Part shown: one piece after another, positions 32,501 to 43,299 of the stretch
Layout of the letters: every line of letters begins with the position of its first letter
Numbering within the stretch: position 1 is the first letter of the stretch
NCBI GenBank assembly: GCA_949751835.1
Contig: CATKHK010000049.1
Coordinates: 1-64,000, forward strand
DNA from: Blepharisma japonicum
Lineage: Eukaryota > Ciliophora > Heterotrichea > Heterotrichida > Blepharismidae
Length of the DNA: 64,000 bases
Reading direction: 5' to 3'
Notes under the pieces: model-generated
Told to the model about the DNA's origin: nothing
Seen by the model: only the letters and a program-made list of their open reading frames with translations
Databases searched by the model: none
Program-made: the position numbers and the translations under genes

Positions 32501-35500
32501 GATAACGAATTTTGCAGATATTTCAGCTTCTACAAGTGTGTCAGTATATTTAAGTGGATTGCTGCCGCCTTCATCTGGAACGAGCTCGGATTATTTGACT
32601 TCTATTAAGACTTATGACTATATTGGAAAAATAATTGATTTGGCGACATCATTTACTCAGACATGCTCTTTGAGCACAGCTCAGGCAGTGGGAACTTCTA
32701 CTATTAAGGCATATGCTTTTCCTAACCAAGCTGGGCTAAAAGCAGTTGATATTGAGCTGGACTTTTCTTTAAGCGTGAATATCCCAGCAGGAGGAGTCAT
32801 CAAAATCACAAATGGAATAGGAAGCTGGCTTTACACAACTGGCTCTATTGCAAACTACTGCTGGAGCAGCTTGAAGTATTCATCATGCCAACTGCAGAAT
32901 TCTGCTGTGCAATTAACTCTATCCAGCGACTACTCATCAGGAGGCTACATTTCTGTATATTTAGACGGCGCAATGGATTTGCCAAGCACAAGTGGAGCAA
33001 CTACTAATGGCTTTTCCATTACTTCTCTTTGGAACGGAGTAACTCTAACTACTGATTCCAGCTCTACCCCTATCACAATTAACGATAACACCCCCACAAC
33101 CATAACTCCTGACTCCACAAGTGCAATTTCTGTCAATTTTCTCCACGCCAACGAAAAAGCTAAATACACTTTTACATTTTCCTCAGGCAGTAGCATAGTT
33201 TCTGGTGACTCAATTTGGATAGTTTTTCCAAATACATATGACCCATTTATAGGAGATGCTGTGAATTCATATTCATCAAATAACCAAAATTACTACTTAT
33301 CATGCAGCTCCTCTTTGTTGGGCAGTGGTATATCATGCACAGCAAGTCACTGGATTTTGGTCATTTCAGGTATAACTTCAAGTGTTGCTACAGGAACATC
33401 GCTATCAGTGTCAGTGTGGTATATAAGAAATCCATCAAAAGGAGACACAAGCAATTTTATTGTTTACCATATGAGCTCAAGTGATAGCGTGAAATCTTAT
33501 ACGTCTTCCTATGGAAAAGTTACTATAAGTGACGTGCCTTCTGTTTTAACCTTAAAAGGAGTAACTGTAGCAAATAATGAGTTGCTAGAAACCACAGACT
33601 ACACCTTTGATTTCTACACCTCAGGGACTTTTACATCTCAATATTCTTTCTATATCAACTTTCCAGACCAATATTCTCTATACTATTCCAGAGGAAACCA
33701 GCAGGCTACTTGTAGCTGTGTATATTATGATGAATCTGGCACAACAGACACAGATTCAACCAAAGCTATTTCCTGGAACCCTACCTCCAGCTGTCAAGCC
33801 AGCTACAACTATTTTGAAGTCGACATATCCTCATCTATCTCCCAGCAAATAAAATCTAACTACCGAATTTCAATCACTTTGTCGTCCATACCTAACCCAG
33901 AATATGGTCTACCACGAGCCGCCTCAAGTTACTGAGATATGACAGACTATACCACTTTTTCTGACTACGACTTCTGAACTACCAGATTTGAAGTTTTGGT
34001 GTATGATAACACAAATTTAAGCATTATCAGTAAAAGTTACGGATTACTTAATTCAGCTTATTTGGGGTTCACAAGGAGTTATTATCCTTTGAGCATCAAT
34101 AACTATAACCCACTGCTAATGACTAATAGAGTTATGGTATATTCAGGGTCACAAAGCAGCGATTTAGTGATAAGCACTGGAAGCTGGCCATGTGTATCAC
34201 AAAAAGTAGTACTGACTTCTTCAATTAATACACAGACAATGGATAATGGCGGGATTCAGCTCACTTCGTCTATACATGAATTCACTATTTATCAGATGGT
34301 CAATGAAATCAATTTCAGAGTGTCAGCTTCAAGCGCAACGCCAGCAGGACTTTATTATGTAGATTGGAGCACATCTGAGGTTGTACAAAACGGTATTGCA
34401 AATAGTCAATATGTCGCACCTTATAATTTATTAGTAGAAGTAAGTGATGGGGTCTCCAAAATGTACATGGTCTCTGTTGATACGATCCCAATGCTATATG
34501 CAGGCTATACAAGTATTCCAATAAAGGTTTCAATCCCAGCAGCTCCAGCTACAGATATATCTATTAGTATGGCTTTTGAAAGCTCAACTGGCATAGCTGT
34601 ATACCCAACCTCTTTAACATTTCTCCCTGATATTCAGGCTTTATATTTTGAAATTAAAGTTGATAAAAGTTATGATACGTCACAGAAGTCACCAAAACTG
34701 ATTTTCACGCTAACAGGAACTGATGCAGCTATATTCTTGCAGCCTGAATCAAAAACATTGAAAATTTCATCTGGATCCTCTTCGTCTACTCCTGTGGCAA
34801 CTCTTACAGCTAAAGTAATCAGTGGAACTGAAGCCGTAGTTACTGTAAATCCTTCCCAAACTGGTCTACTTTACTGGTATCTGGCATGTGCACAGACTCC
34901 AATTCCTACTTTTGAAGAGCTAAAAACAATTACTTCTGATTTAGTTTACTCTGACAATAACCCATCGTTAAATGAACAATTAAAGAGAGATTATTCTAAT
35001 ACTGAAGTAAATCCTATGAATGATGTAGATGACGATATTGTCGCTTTTATGCGAAGAAAATATGCAGACCACTGCGAAACTCCTTATTATGAAGCAGTCC
35101 CTATATACCAAAGCAACTCTATAACGCTGGATTTCGACTGGCTGTTTGGAGGAACTAGTTATACTCTGACGACTTATATAGACAACAGGGTAATAAATTC
35201 AACCTTACTTCAAGCGGTTTCTAAAAATTTCACCACAAGCTCGCTTCCTCCCATCTATAAATTTACAGTCTATTTTTCAGGAAATATAGCATCAAAATAC
35301 GCTGATGGGATTCGGCTGATTTTGGCCCAATATATGGGCATTAATCCTCTGTGGCTCTACGACCAAGTTGTGACAACCAGCAAATATAAGCCTGGGACGC
35401 TGTTTAACTATACCGTTCTTTTTGATAGGTCTAAGCCCCAGTACACCTCTTCAATGATTCTTCAGATGAATTCTCAGTCATCCCTCGCCAAAGCTGCTAT

Positions 35501-35978
35501 TCAATCTTTAGTAGGCTCCGCTCCCACATTTTCCAGTTTTGCAATTACTTCTGATGAAATTCCTCAATGGAGCATTGCCCCGTCCACCTTGGGTGTCACT
35601 GATACTTCTGCATTCTTTACAGCGACGCTAGACACAGATGGGATTACTTGCTTTATGTGTGCAACGAGCAAGTCGCCTGCTACATTGGCTTCACAGGTCC
35701 TTGTAGGTTTAACTACAAATAATACGAATTCTACGATATATCATTGCATAGATACCTATGAAAACACTCCTATGAATTTTTATGTTGGCAATTTGTCGCC
35801 TGGGACAACTTATTATTGCTACTTTACAGCTTGCAGCACTTATCCACTGTGGCCTTCTTGCATTGAAGGGGATGACTACTCAGGACTGGCTCATGTTTAT
35901 GCGAAAATGAAGAACAGGACAATAAGTGATGGGTGGGTTTTGACAATTGGCCTTTTGGCTTGCTTAATTTTTAGCTAA
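29505..35978 (+). CDS. Giant GPI-anchored-type cell-surface protein with repeated beta-sandwich modules
   Basis: One frame of 2157 residues, reading several TGA codons as Trp (ITWWKENW, TTWTSV, SSYWDMTDY). The N-terminus is a signal peptide (LLLYISLIVVCSSQ). The body is Ser/Thr-rich and built of repeated modules of roughly 130-170 residues sharing a plan: a start like YTFTFSSGSSIVSGDSIWIV, then FP, a Cys pair (SCSSS...GISC), L-x-I-x-G/N, and an end like LSVSVWYIRNP. After about residue 1750 a different Cys-bearing region follows. The last residues, ISDGWVLTIGLLACLIFS, form a short hydrophobic tail with no basic end, as in GPI-attachment signals. It likely forms part of the cell coat, mating surface or adhesion layer. 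I do not recognise a named family. No close paralogue lies in this window. Confidence 0.8.
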
Positions 35979-36272
35979 TAGATTTATTTTATATTAAAAC
36001 TGCTAAGATATCTAAAAGCTTTGAAAAAGTTTGAAGCAGATAAGAAAGAGCAAGATATGCAAAGACAGAAAGCAACAAATCTCAGCCTCAAATAGCCATA
36101 GTCTTATAGGAGCTAATTATTCAATATTATTTTCAGCTTGAAATGATCAAATACCAGTAACCTCTTTGACGAGTTAAGAAACTCCTCACAGTTTTATGCA
36201 GATTATAGAGATAAAAACAAGAATTATGTTAAGTCATACAAAAAGCTTCTTAAAGTAAGAATTGTTATGCTA
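35979..36272. other. Intergenic, possible coiled-coil scrap
   Basis: The plus strand holds short broken charged pieces (KALKKFEADKKEQDMQR, then FADYRDKNKNYVKSYKKLL in effect) without a usable start and with TAG/TAA stops between. No gene is supported. Confidence 0.35.
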
Positions 36273-36449
36273 TTATTGCCGTTCAGAACTTTTCAATAGG
36301 TAATGTCCGAGCCATTCAATAGGGTTTGCCGGTCTTTCCTTGGCGAGCTCCGAAAGTCCTTGAAGTAGCACAGGTACAACAGTTTGATCAAGATAAGACC
36401 TTATAGGCAGTGATTGCATGCTTTGGTTTGCTTCAGCCTTTTTATCCAT
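36273..36449 (-). CDS. DPY30: DPY30-domain protein, 58 residues
   Basis: A short frame runs from ATG to TAA. Residues about 15-55 read [20 protein letters not shown] then [18 protein letters not shown], an almost perfect Dpy-30 motif ([34 protein letters not shown]). The motif is a two-helix dimerization unit, found in the COMPASS H3K4 methyltransferase core and also in axonemal and AKAP-docking proteins. At 58 residues it is a bare motif with a minimal N-tail, shorter than human DPY30 (99). It lies 80 bases downstream of the PKA regulatory subunit gene on the same strand, whose N-terminal domain shares the fold. Nuclear or ciliary use cannot be decided from sequence. Confidence 0.9.
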   Translation of the reverse strand: MDKKAEANQSMQSLPIRSYLDQTVVPVLLQGLSELAKERPANPIEWLGHYLLKSSERQ

Positions 36450-36529
36450 TTCGCTTGAAAATAATAATTCAAAAGGGGTATAATAATTCCCACTTATATA
36501 AATTTCATAAAATTAACGAAGAATTATTT

Positions 36530-37699
36530 TTATCTCTTCATGGCTATTATCTCTTCGTAGTATTTCGCATTTCTCTTCAAGATTTCTTCAAGAGGTCCTA
36601 GCATTCTCTTAAAAGAGTGCCTGTCAAGTGATACACATCTCAAGCGAGAAGTCGCTAATACATTGGCCGCCCTTGGCTCATTTCTAATCAAAGCCAGCTC
36701 TCCAAAATAGTCTCCAGGGCCATATTGTTTGACTTCTTCAGGAGCACGACCATGAGTAATAGTTTTTGTGGCAACTGCTGAGCCTTCTTCAATTATATAA
36801 AACACGTCTCCTTGCTCGCCTTCTTTAATGATATAGCTTCCTTCTTCGTATTCAGCAGAGACAAAAGCATCAGCAAGCTGGGACTTTTCATAAGGATCCA
36901 TTGAGCCTAAGATTTCAACTCGTGATAAAAAGGCTTCGTAGCGTTCTCGCTTGCGAATTGCTGAGCCTTTCACGATGTGGTTGAAACATTCACGGTCTAA
37001 AGACCATAAGACGCAGTCACTGGAGGCTATGATGGTGGCCGCGCGTGGGGCGTTATAAAGTAAAGCGAGCTCTCCAAAGGCTTCTCCTGGAAAATAATCT
37101 TTGAGGAATTTATTTTGGCCGTGGATATTTTTGTAGCATTTCAATGTGCCGGAGTCGACTACGAAGAGCTCGTTTCCATCTTCTCCTTGATTAATTACAG
37201 CGTCGCCATTGCGAAAGATGCGTTCATCCATAGCATTGACAACAATCTCTTTTTCTCTTTCATCTAAAGCACTAAACATAAAAGCTCGGCCAAGTCTCTC
37301 CACAATCCTTGCTTTTTGATCAGGCATTTTTTGAATGACTCTTGGGACGAAGTCTTCTTTTTTGTTCCAGCTCCCATAGACTTCGGCTGAAACTGCAGCT
37401 CGGTGAGATTTTCTCCTACTTTTTTCTGCTAGATCTTCTTCTATAGCTTCTCCTTCAGAAATTTCGCTTTCTTCGCCTTCTGAACCGGCGTTTTGAGTTG
37501 ATTTTAGCCTTGCGACTTCTTGTCTTAGCATTCTTAGTTCTTCTTTTTCTGAAGGCTGATCTTGTAGCCCTAAGCGGCCTTGAAGCCATTTGATGATGAA
37601 TTGTAAGGGATCTTCTGGTTTGGTTTCAATTAGAGTAGCAACGATTTCTTGGAGGAACGGATTAAGAGTATGTTGAATGTACTCTTTATGAGAATTCAT
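36530..37699 (-). CDS. cAMP-dependent protein kinase regulatory subunit
   Basis: The 389-residue frame starts with a dimerization/docking domain (residues about 6-45: YIQHTLNPFLQEIVATLIET, PLQFIIKWLQGRLG). An acidic and basic linker leads to an inhibitory segment HRAAVSAEVYG near residue 110, which aligns with RRGAISAEVY of type I subunits, with His in place of the first Arg. Two cyclic-nucleotide-binding domains follow, each with a phosphate-binding cassette: FGELALLYNAPRAATI and FGELALIRNEPRAANV, both keeping the Glu and Arg needed for cyclic nucleotide binding. It would hold PKA catalytic subunits inactive, docked to AKAPs, until cAMP rises; in ciliates this pathway controls ciliary beat. 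Length is normal for the family. Confidence 0.93.
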   Translation of the reverse strand: MNSHKEYIQHTLNPFLQEIVATLIETKPEDPLQFIIKWLQGRLGLQDQPSEKEELRMLRQEVARLKSTQNAGSEGEESEISEGEAIEEDLAEKSRRKSHRAAVSAEVYGSWNKKEDFVPRVIQKMPDQKARIVERLGRAFMFSALDEREKEIVVNAMDERIFRNGDAVINQGEDGNELFVVDSGTLKCYKNIHGQNKFLKDYFPGEAFGELALLYNAPRAATIIASSDCVLWSLDRECFNHIVKGSAIRKRERYEAFLSRVEILGSMDPYEKSQLADAFVSAEYEEGSYIIKEGEQGDVFYIIEEGSAVATKTITHGRAPEEVKQYGPGDYFGELALIRNEPRAANVLATSRLRCVSLDRHSFKRMLGPLEEILKRNAKYYEEIIAMKR

Positions 37700-38070
37700 T
37701 TTATTGTGAATAGATTTTGCATATTTCTATTAATTCTAGGATAAATATTGATTTAAACAGAAATCATACCTACTAAATTAATAATAAACAATACAAAATA
37801 TTATGTGGTTATTTTAAAAACTTGTTAGAAGTAAAGTGAATTATTTTAAGTTTTGCTCAGCTGATACATATTAAAATTTCTATATATGAAAATTAATTAA
37901 TTCTTCGAAATTGTTTATTAAAAATTTATTGTCAGCTCTTGGCAGGGCATAATATTGTATAAAAAAAATGAAAATATAAAAGTTCTTTTGCATGTCAGTA
38001 TTTGATTAAATAAAGTCAGAATCCCTTTTTCATTGTAATTCTGTTTTTTTATTGTTTTACTGAGTAATAA
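37700..38070. other. Divergent intergenic region
   Basis: This AT-rich spacer lies between the PKA regulatory subunit (minus) and a small plus-strand gene and should contain both promoters. Nothing else is recognised. Confidence 0.55.
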
Positions 38071-38406
38071 ATGGACCTAAATAAAAAACTAAGCATAATT
38101 TCCGAAGCTCCTTCTAAAGATGAGCAAAGTGTTCATTCTTCTCCTCACTGCACGCTTTATTCCTTAAGAACTCACAAAACCATTGATAAAGGCTTGGATC
38201 TGATATCTGAAGAAGACCAAGACTTCGACTACTCACAAAACACTTATTATGGAGAGACATCGAGTCTTGCCTTTGCTAACAAAGCTACAATAGAGCAAGC
38301 ATCGACTCGAGACCAAATTCATTTCAGAGAAGAAAACCTAGAAACTCTAGCAAAATCATGCATAATTAAAAACAACAACTGCTCTTGCACATGCCAAACA
38401 TTCTAG
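38071..38406 (+). CDS. Small hypothetical protein with Cys-rich CxxF C-terminus
   Basis: This 111-residue frame runs from ATG to TAG. It is hydrophilic and Ser/Glu/Asp-rich with no domain I recognise. The end reads NNNCSCTCQTF, so three Cys precede the stop and the last four residues, CQTF, fit a permissive CaaX pattern with a neighbouring palmitoylatable Cys. If so it would be a small lipid-anchored protein; this is inference. It sits between the PKA regulatory subunit and importin alpha genes with short spacers. It could be ciliate-specific. Confidence 0.6.
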   Translation: MDLNKKLSIISEAPSKDEQSVHSSPHCTLYSLRTHKTIDKGLDLISEEDQDFDYSQNTYYGETSSLAFANKATIEQASTRDQIHFREENLETLAKSCIIKNNNCSCTCQTF

Positions 38407-38615
38407 CTCTGTTAAGAAAGCCTTTAACTTGAATTTGCAATTATATATATTAATAACCTATAATTCCGCTCCAATTTCTCGATTTTTTAAAAATATCCTT
38501 AATACTAGCTAAAAACGCTTTTAATTTTAAAATGCATTTCTTTGCTAATAGATTTTCAATAAATTGATTTTCTATTAAAATACTAATAGTAACCCATAAT
38601 CAATTTAATTTGCAA

Positions 38616-40151
38616 ATGGACCGCGAAATCACTTTCGAGCACCGAAAAATCTCTTTCATGGACACAGGACTCGCGAAATCTGCAAATGAATTTTCCACAC
38701 AAAGATCTCAAGCCGTTGTGACGCTCCGCAAACAAAAGCGGCAAGAGTCAATCAGATATAAAAGGCTTAAACAAACGACTTCTCCAAGCTGCAATCTTTC
38801 GCTTGACAAAGTCCTTAATGAGCTTGATATAAACAAGGTCCCAACAGTGAAAAATCTTCGTAAGCTGCTTTCATATCAGAAATTTGACTTCAATAAGTTG
38901 GTGCAAATGTGCCCAAATGTCATAGAAATCCTTACCCCAGGGCTGAACAATCCACAATCAGAGCTTGCTTTTGAAGTATCCTGATGCCTTACAAACTTAG
39001 CATTGGGCCCTTCGTATTTGATTATGGAAATCTCAAAGCTTGTCCCAGTTATCAGTGCTTTTATAATTAACCCGGTCAATAAAATGCTTGCTGAACAAGC
39101 TTGCTGGATATTAGGAAATTTAGCAGCTGATTCTTTTGACTTGAGAAATGGGATTAGGCAGGTTTGTGGCTTGGTGAAAGGAATTTCAGCGCTTTTGCAA
39201 TTTAAAATCCCAAGTTTGAGCGCGATTACTTGTTGGACACTTTGTAATTTGATAAGAGGGTCTAATCCTGATATTTCGCTTTTTGTGGAAAATGGGGTGA
39301 TTTTTCCAGTTTTAGACTTAACTCAGAGAGACCCAAATTCAGATCAGTGCATAGAAGCTTTATGATTTTTGTCACTGCTTACAAATAATGCATCTCCAGA
39401 AGCTTTTCAGCAGATTTTTAAAGAAGAGAATATTTCAAGATTTTTCTTGATATTAAGCTCAGCAAGTGACCCGAAATTGATAATCCCTATATTGAGGATC
39501 TTTGGGAATGCCTTTTTATATTATCCTTATATAGATTATCTTTTTAATAGGAATTTCCTTGAGTTATTGGTACAATTTCTGAGCACTGAGGACAGCCAAA
39601 TCCAAAGAGAAACTGCATGGCTCATTTCAAATATTGTTTCATGCCCCAGAGAATATACTGATATTTTAATGAACTCAAATTTAAGCAACGAAATCCTTGA
39701 TTTATTAATATGGTTTCTTGAGAGCGATGCAGGAGATATTAAAGCTGAAGCTGGGATTGCGATATACAATATCTGTGAAGTCCAGTCATCAAAATATTTG
39801 TTAAGGGTCCTCAGAAAAAAAGGAGGAAGACTTTTGAGTTTTTATCAAGAGGTTATAAATAATGTCCCTCTATGGCTGAAACTAGGCATCCAAGCCATTT
39901 ATGATGTAGATTTGCTTAAAGCTAGCCTAGGGTTTTGCCAGCTTTGTTTTGAACTTTCAATACAAAATCAACTTGATACTCCTGAAGAGATTTATAGTGC
40001 CTTAAATGGGTTAGACCTGCGTGAAACTTTGGAAAACTGCTTTTTTGTATTTAAAGATCTTAGGGGACAGAATGAACAGTTCATGAATGCGTTTTGTTCA
40101 GATTTATTGAAGAGGTATTGTGAGGGGAGCCAAGGTTTTACTTTTACTTAA
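38616..40151 (+). CDS. Importin alpha (karyopherin alpha) family protein
   Basis: The 511-residue frame starts at the first ATG (38616) and ends in TAA, with TGA=Trp at VSWCLTNLA and ALWFLSLLT, exactly where ARM repeats have Trp. Residues 1-60 form an IBB-like basic region (FEHRKISFMDTG, VTLRKQKRQESIRYKRLK). About eight armadillo repeats follow (LAFEVSWCLTNLALG, LAEQACWILGNLAADSF, ITCWTLCNLIRGSN, IQRETAWLISNIVSC, DIKAEAGIAIYNICEV). The Trp/Asn array of the NLS groove is partly kept (WxLxN). Importin alpha links NLS cargo to importin beta. Divergence in the last repeats means it may be one of several paralogues, for example specific to one nucleus, which is speculation. Confidence 0.85.
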
Positions 40152-40336
40152 TTAATGTTTAATTATACAATTAGCCTAAAAATTTCCAAATTGCAAAACA
40201 TACTTAGCTGGATTTTCATGAATAATGGCAGAAAAAAAGAAGATGATACCATTAACGCAAGCCAAATAATATGTATCAATAATTTCATAATAAATTTATA
40301 AGGCCCCTTTTAATTAAAACCATTAAATAAATCCAA

Positions 40337-40819
40337 ATGAATATTCTTCAAGAAAGTATAGAAGAAAATCTTCAAGGAAAAAAGGTCAATGTTTTTACTT
40401 CTCAAAAGAAAAAATGCTTGAATTGGAAAGTTAGAAGGGCAATATATAGGTGCTTAAGAGAAGAAAGATTTGAAGAAATTGATGATATTCTTGAAGGAAC
40501 CAGGCCTAGCGATGTGGAAAAGTTCTATAAAAGTGAATGCCATTCACTGCTTGATCTAGTCTTCAATACTTATAAAAGCTCTCGACCACTGGAGTACCTT
40601 ATTAAAATAATTCCAAGTTGAAATTTATCAGAAGCTTTAAAAAGCAGAAATTATAAAATGCTGGAAGCTTTGGCTAATACCGCAAAACTGTTTTCAAGAG
40701 TTTCTGAAGAAGAAGAAGTGTTCAAAAGCAAGCTGAGAGCTTTATTAAAAATAAAAGACCCAGAGATTTGTAGTTATATTATGAAAGAGCTTCCTGATCT
40801 GTTATTGGGTAAAAAATAA
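40337..40819 (+). CDS. Hypothetical helical protein
   Basis: The frame of 160 residues runs from ATG to TAA through one TGA=Trp (IIPSWNLSEAL). It is basic and helical, with text like LNWKVRRAIYRCLREERFEE and HSLLDLVFNTYKSS that suggests ankyrin-like or helical-repeat structure, but no defining motif is present. It follows importin alpha by 185 bases on the same strand. Function unknown. Confidence 0.6.
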
Positions 40820-40947
40820 CTTTAATTGATAAATAATTAAAAATTTGATTATAAAAAAATTATAAGTATTTCATAATTATCTTTCAACATTCAAATTCTT
40901 AAATATAAAATATATTATAGTCTGCATGATATATTTAAATTATATAA

Positions 40948-42300
40948 ATGGGATCAGGCAAATCTAAAGGCAAAAAAATCAATTTTACAAAATGTAAAAT
41001 TGATTTTTTAGACCAAGAAGAAAAAAGAAACTCTATAAAAGCTCCAAAAACCTATGATGAATTAAAAGCCCAAATTATGTCCCATTTCCCAGATGGCGAT
41101 ATTATCATTTCTTACAATCATCGTGAAGAAGGTATAATTCCAATCACTACTCAACAAGAATATATAGAAGCTATCGCTTTAAATCCTACCAAATTAGAAA
41201 TCGAAATCTCAATAGCCTTTGCTAAGCAGCCTTCATTCCAGCTTAGCCCGAGGAAAAAACCTGACAGTCTAAACAACTCTCGCCTTGATGAAGTAAACTC
41301 TCGGTCTCCTAAGCCTCCTTCCTTTATTAAAAGCCCTGCCAAGCCTTCTTCTCCATCTTTAAAGCATGATTCCTTTATTAAAAGCCCTTCCAAGCCTTAT
41401 TCTCCATCTTTAAAGCACGATTCTTTCTTTGATCTCCCAAAGATCTACGAAATCAATCATAATACTTCTTCCAATATCATAAAAGTCGAAGAACTAGAAG
41501 AAGTTGAGCCACCTGATTTATTCAGAGTAGACACAATGGAGGCAAATGATTTAAATATTTTTGACCAATATGTAGTTAGGATATGAGAAGGATTTTTAAA
41601 AGTATTGAACGCAAGAACACTTGCAGTTAAAAGACTAAACCATCCTTTATATGACATGAATAGCCGAGCTTCTGTGCTGTCAACAGGAGACATAATTATT
41701 ACTGGGGGCTCAAAAAGACCAAAATCAGTTATTCAAGTTTCCCTTTCTTCAGAAAAATTTATAAAATTAAGAGAAATGAATTTTCCAAGAATGAATCATG
41801 CATCTGTGTGCTTAAATGACGAAATTTTTGTAATTGGAGGGAAGCAAAGGGTCCCAATGAAAGAATGCGAAGTTTTTTCTGAAGGAAATTGGGAAAAAAT
41901 TGAAGACTTAAATATTGGAAGACATGGGCACAGTGCTGTTGTCTCTGGGAGTAAAATTGTGGTTTGTGGAGGTTTAGGTGAAAATTCTATAGAATTATAT
42001 AGTGGAAACCAATGGATTTTAATTTCTTTAAAAATCTCAATACCATTGTCTAAGCCTGGACTATTTCCTGTCAATGAAGGAAATATTTATATAATTGGAG
42101 GTTCAAGTGGCGAAATTAAAAACAAAATGTGGATGATGGATATCAGCACAGAAATGATTGCAGAGCTCGATAAAATTGAATTCGCTGACACTTTTACATG
42201 TGAAGGACTGAAAAAAGATGATAGATTTTTGATTTTAGGAGTCAGCAACGGGTATGAGTACAATTTCCGAACAAAATCATGGAAAATAATTCCTATCTAA
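40948..42300 (+). CDS. PB1-like plus Kelch-repeat protein with N-myristoylation signal
   Basis: The frame of 450 residues includes TGA=Trp at VVRIWEGF. It starts MGSGKSKGKK, a good N-myristoylation sequence (Gly2, Ser/basic following). Residues about 33-92 resemble a PB1 domain (TYDELKAQIMSHFPDGDIII and SYNHREEGIIPITTQQEYIE). A linker holds a tandem 18-residue Ser/Pro/Lys repeat (FIKSPAKPSSPSLKHDS twice or more). Residues about 235-450 carry Kelch blades (DIIITGGSKRP, EIFVIGGKQ, KIVVCGGLGENSIELY, NIYIIGGSSGE). It is probably a membrane-tethered scaffold. I have seen no catalytic domain. Confidence 0.72.
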
Positions 42301-42346
42301 TGTAAAAATGTTTATAAATTTCAAAATTAATTATGCCATTGCAGAA

Positions 42347-43198
42347 CTAAAAAACTTCGCATTGGCATCCAATGGTTTTTTCTTCTTTTTCCACTTTTAC
42401 ACTTTTCTCATTCAGTGCATTATTTAATTTTTCGATCAAAGCTTTCAGCTCTAAATTTTCTTCACATCTTTGCATGACTTCACTTTCCCTGGTTATGAGT
42501 CTGCTCTGTATGTGGCTTGCTTTTTGCTGAAGCTGCTTTATTTGTTCTGATATGCTTGGCTCATAAACGCTTCCTTTAATAGCACTGACGTCAAATTCTA
42601 CACATTCATCTTTGACAAAAGGGTTATTTTCTTCTCCTCTAATGGTATCAATAACACTTTCAAAGTGACCTCTCATGCTGCTTATATGCTCCTTAGTTTG
42701 GCTTGCTTCTTCAAGCAGTTCGTGTATTGATTTTTTCATCTCGCTGACCTGAGATTTATAGTTTTCTGCTTCTTTGCTACTTTTATTGATATGTTTTAAG
42801 CTTTCTGCTGTTTTTTGTTTAAGCTGTTTAAGCTGCTGCTTGACAGCGCCACAGATATATTTATTTTTTTGTTTTATGCTGCGGTCGCTTGAAGAATTTG
42901 AACTATCAGAGCTGCTTAAACTTATTTCTAAAGAGTTTTTGGTGGCTGATCTTCGAAGAGTTTTGGAGAGCTCATCTGAGGGATAAAGCTCGTAATTGGA
43001 ATCATCTCGATGCTCTGTCTCATGATTATCAATATCCGATAAGGTAGTGCTAGATTTTTTGTTTTCAGAGATTTGCTTGACTTTTATTTCTAAGTCAGAA
43101 ATCCCTTTGATATTGCTGAGCGTTTTTAGCTTATTTACTTTTTCAGTTACCTCACGTAAAAAATCTATCGTCATTCCTTTTTGCACCGTTTCTGCCAT
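42347..43198 (-). CDS. Coiled-coil protein with CxCxxF C-terminus
   Basis: Starting at the ATG at 43198 (MAETVQKGMTIDF) gives 283 residues; a further in-frame ATG at 43246 would add 16 AT-biased residues that I regard as leader. Nearly the whole chain is heptad-rich coiled coil (VKQQLKQLKQKTAESLKHIN and IKQLQQKASHIQSRLITRES) with a Ser-rich break (LSSSDSSNSSSDRS). It ends TIGCQCEVF, so a CaaX-like tetrapeptide CEVF with an adjacent Cys, as in the small protein at 38071. It could be a membrane-tethered cytoskeletal or tether protein; function unknown. Confidence 0.65.
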   Translation of the reverse strand: MAETVQKGMTIDFLREVTEKVNKLKTLSNIKGISDLEIKVKQISENKKSSTTLSDIDNHETEHRDDSNYELYPSDELSKTLRRSATKNSLEISLSSSDSSNSSSDRSIKQKNKYICGAVKQQLKQLKQKTAESLKHINKSSKEAENYKSQVSEMKKSIHELLEEASQTKEHISSMRGHFESVIDTIRGEENNPFVKDECVEFDVSAIKGSVYEPSISEQIKQLQQKASHIQSRLITRESEVMQRCEENLELKALIEKLNNALNEKSVKVEKEEKTIGCQCEVF

Positions 43199-43299
43199 TT
43201 TATTTATATTTAGGTTTTGATGATTAATTTTTCTGTTTAAATACATTTTAGGTAAAAAACTTTAAAATACAGCCAAATAAATGAATTTTAAATTATTTA

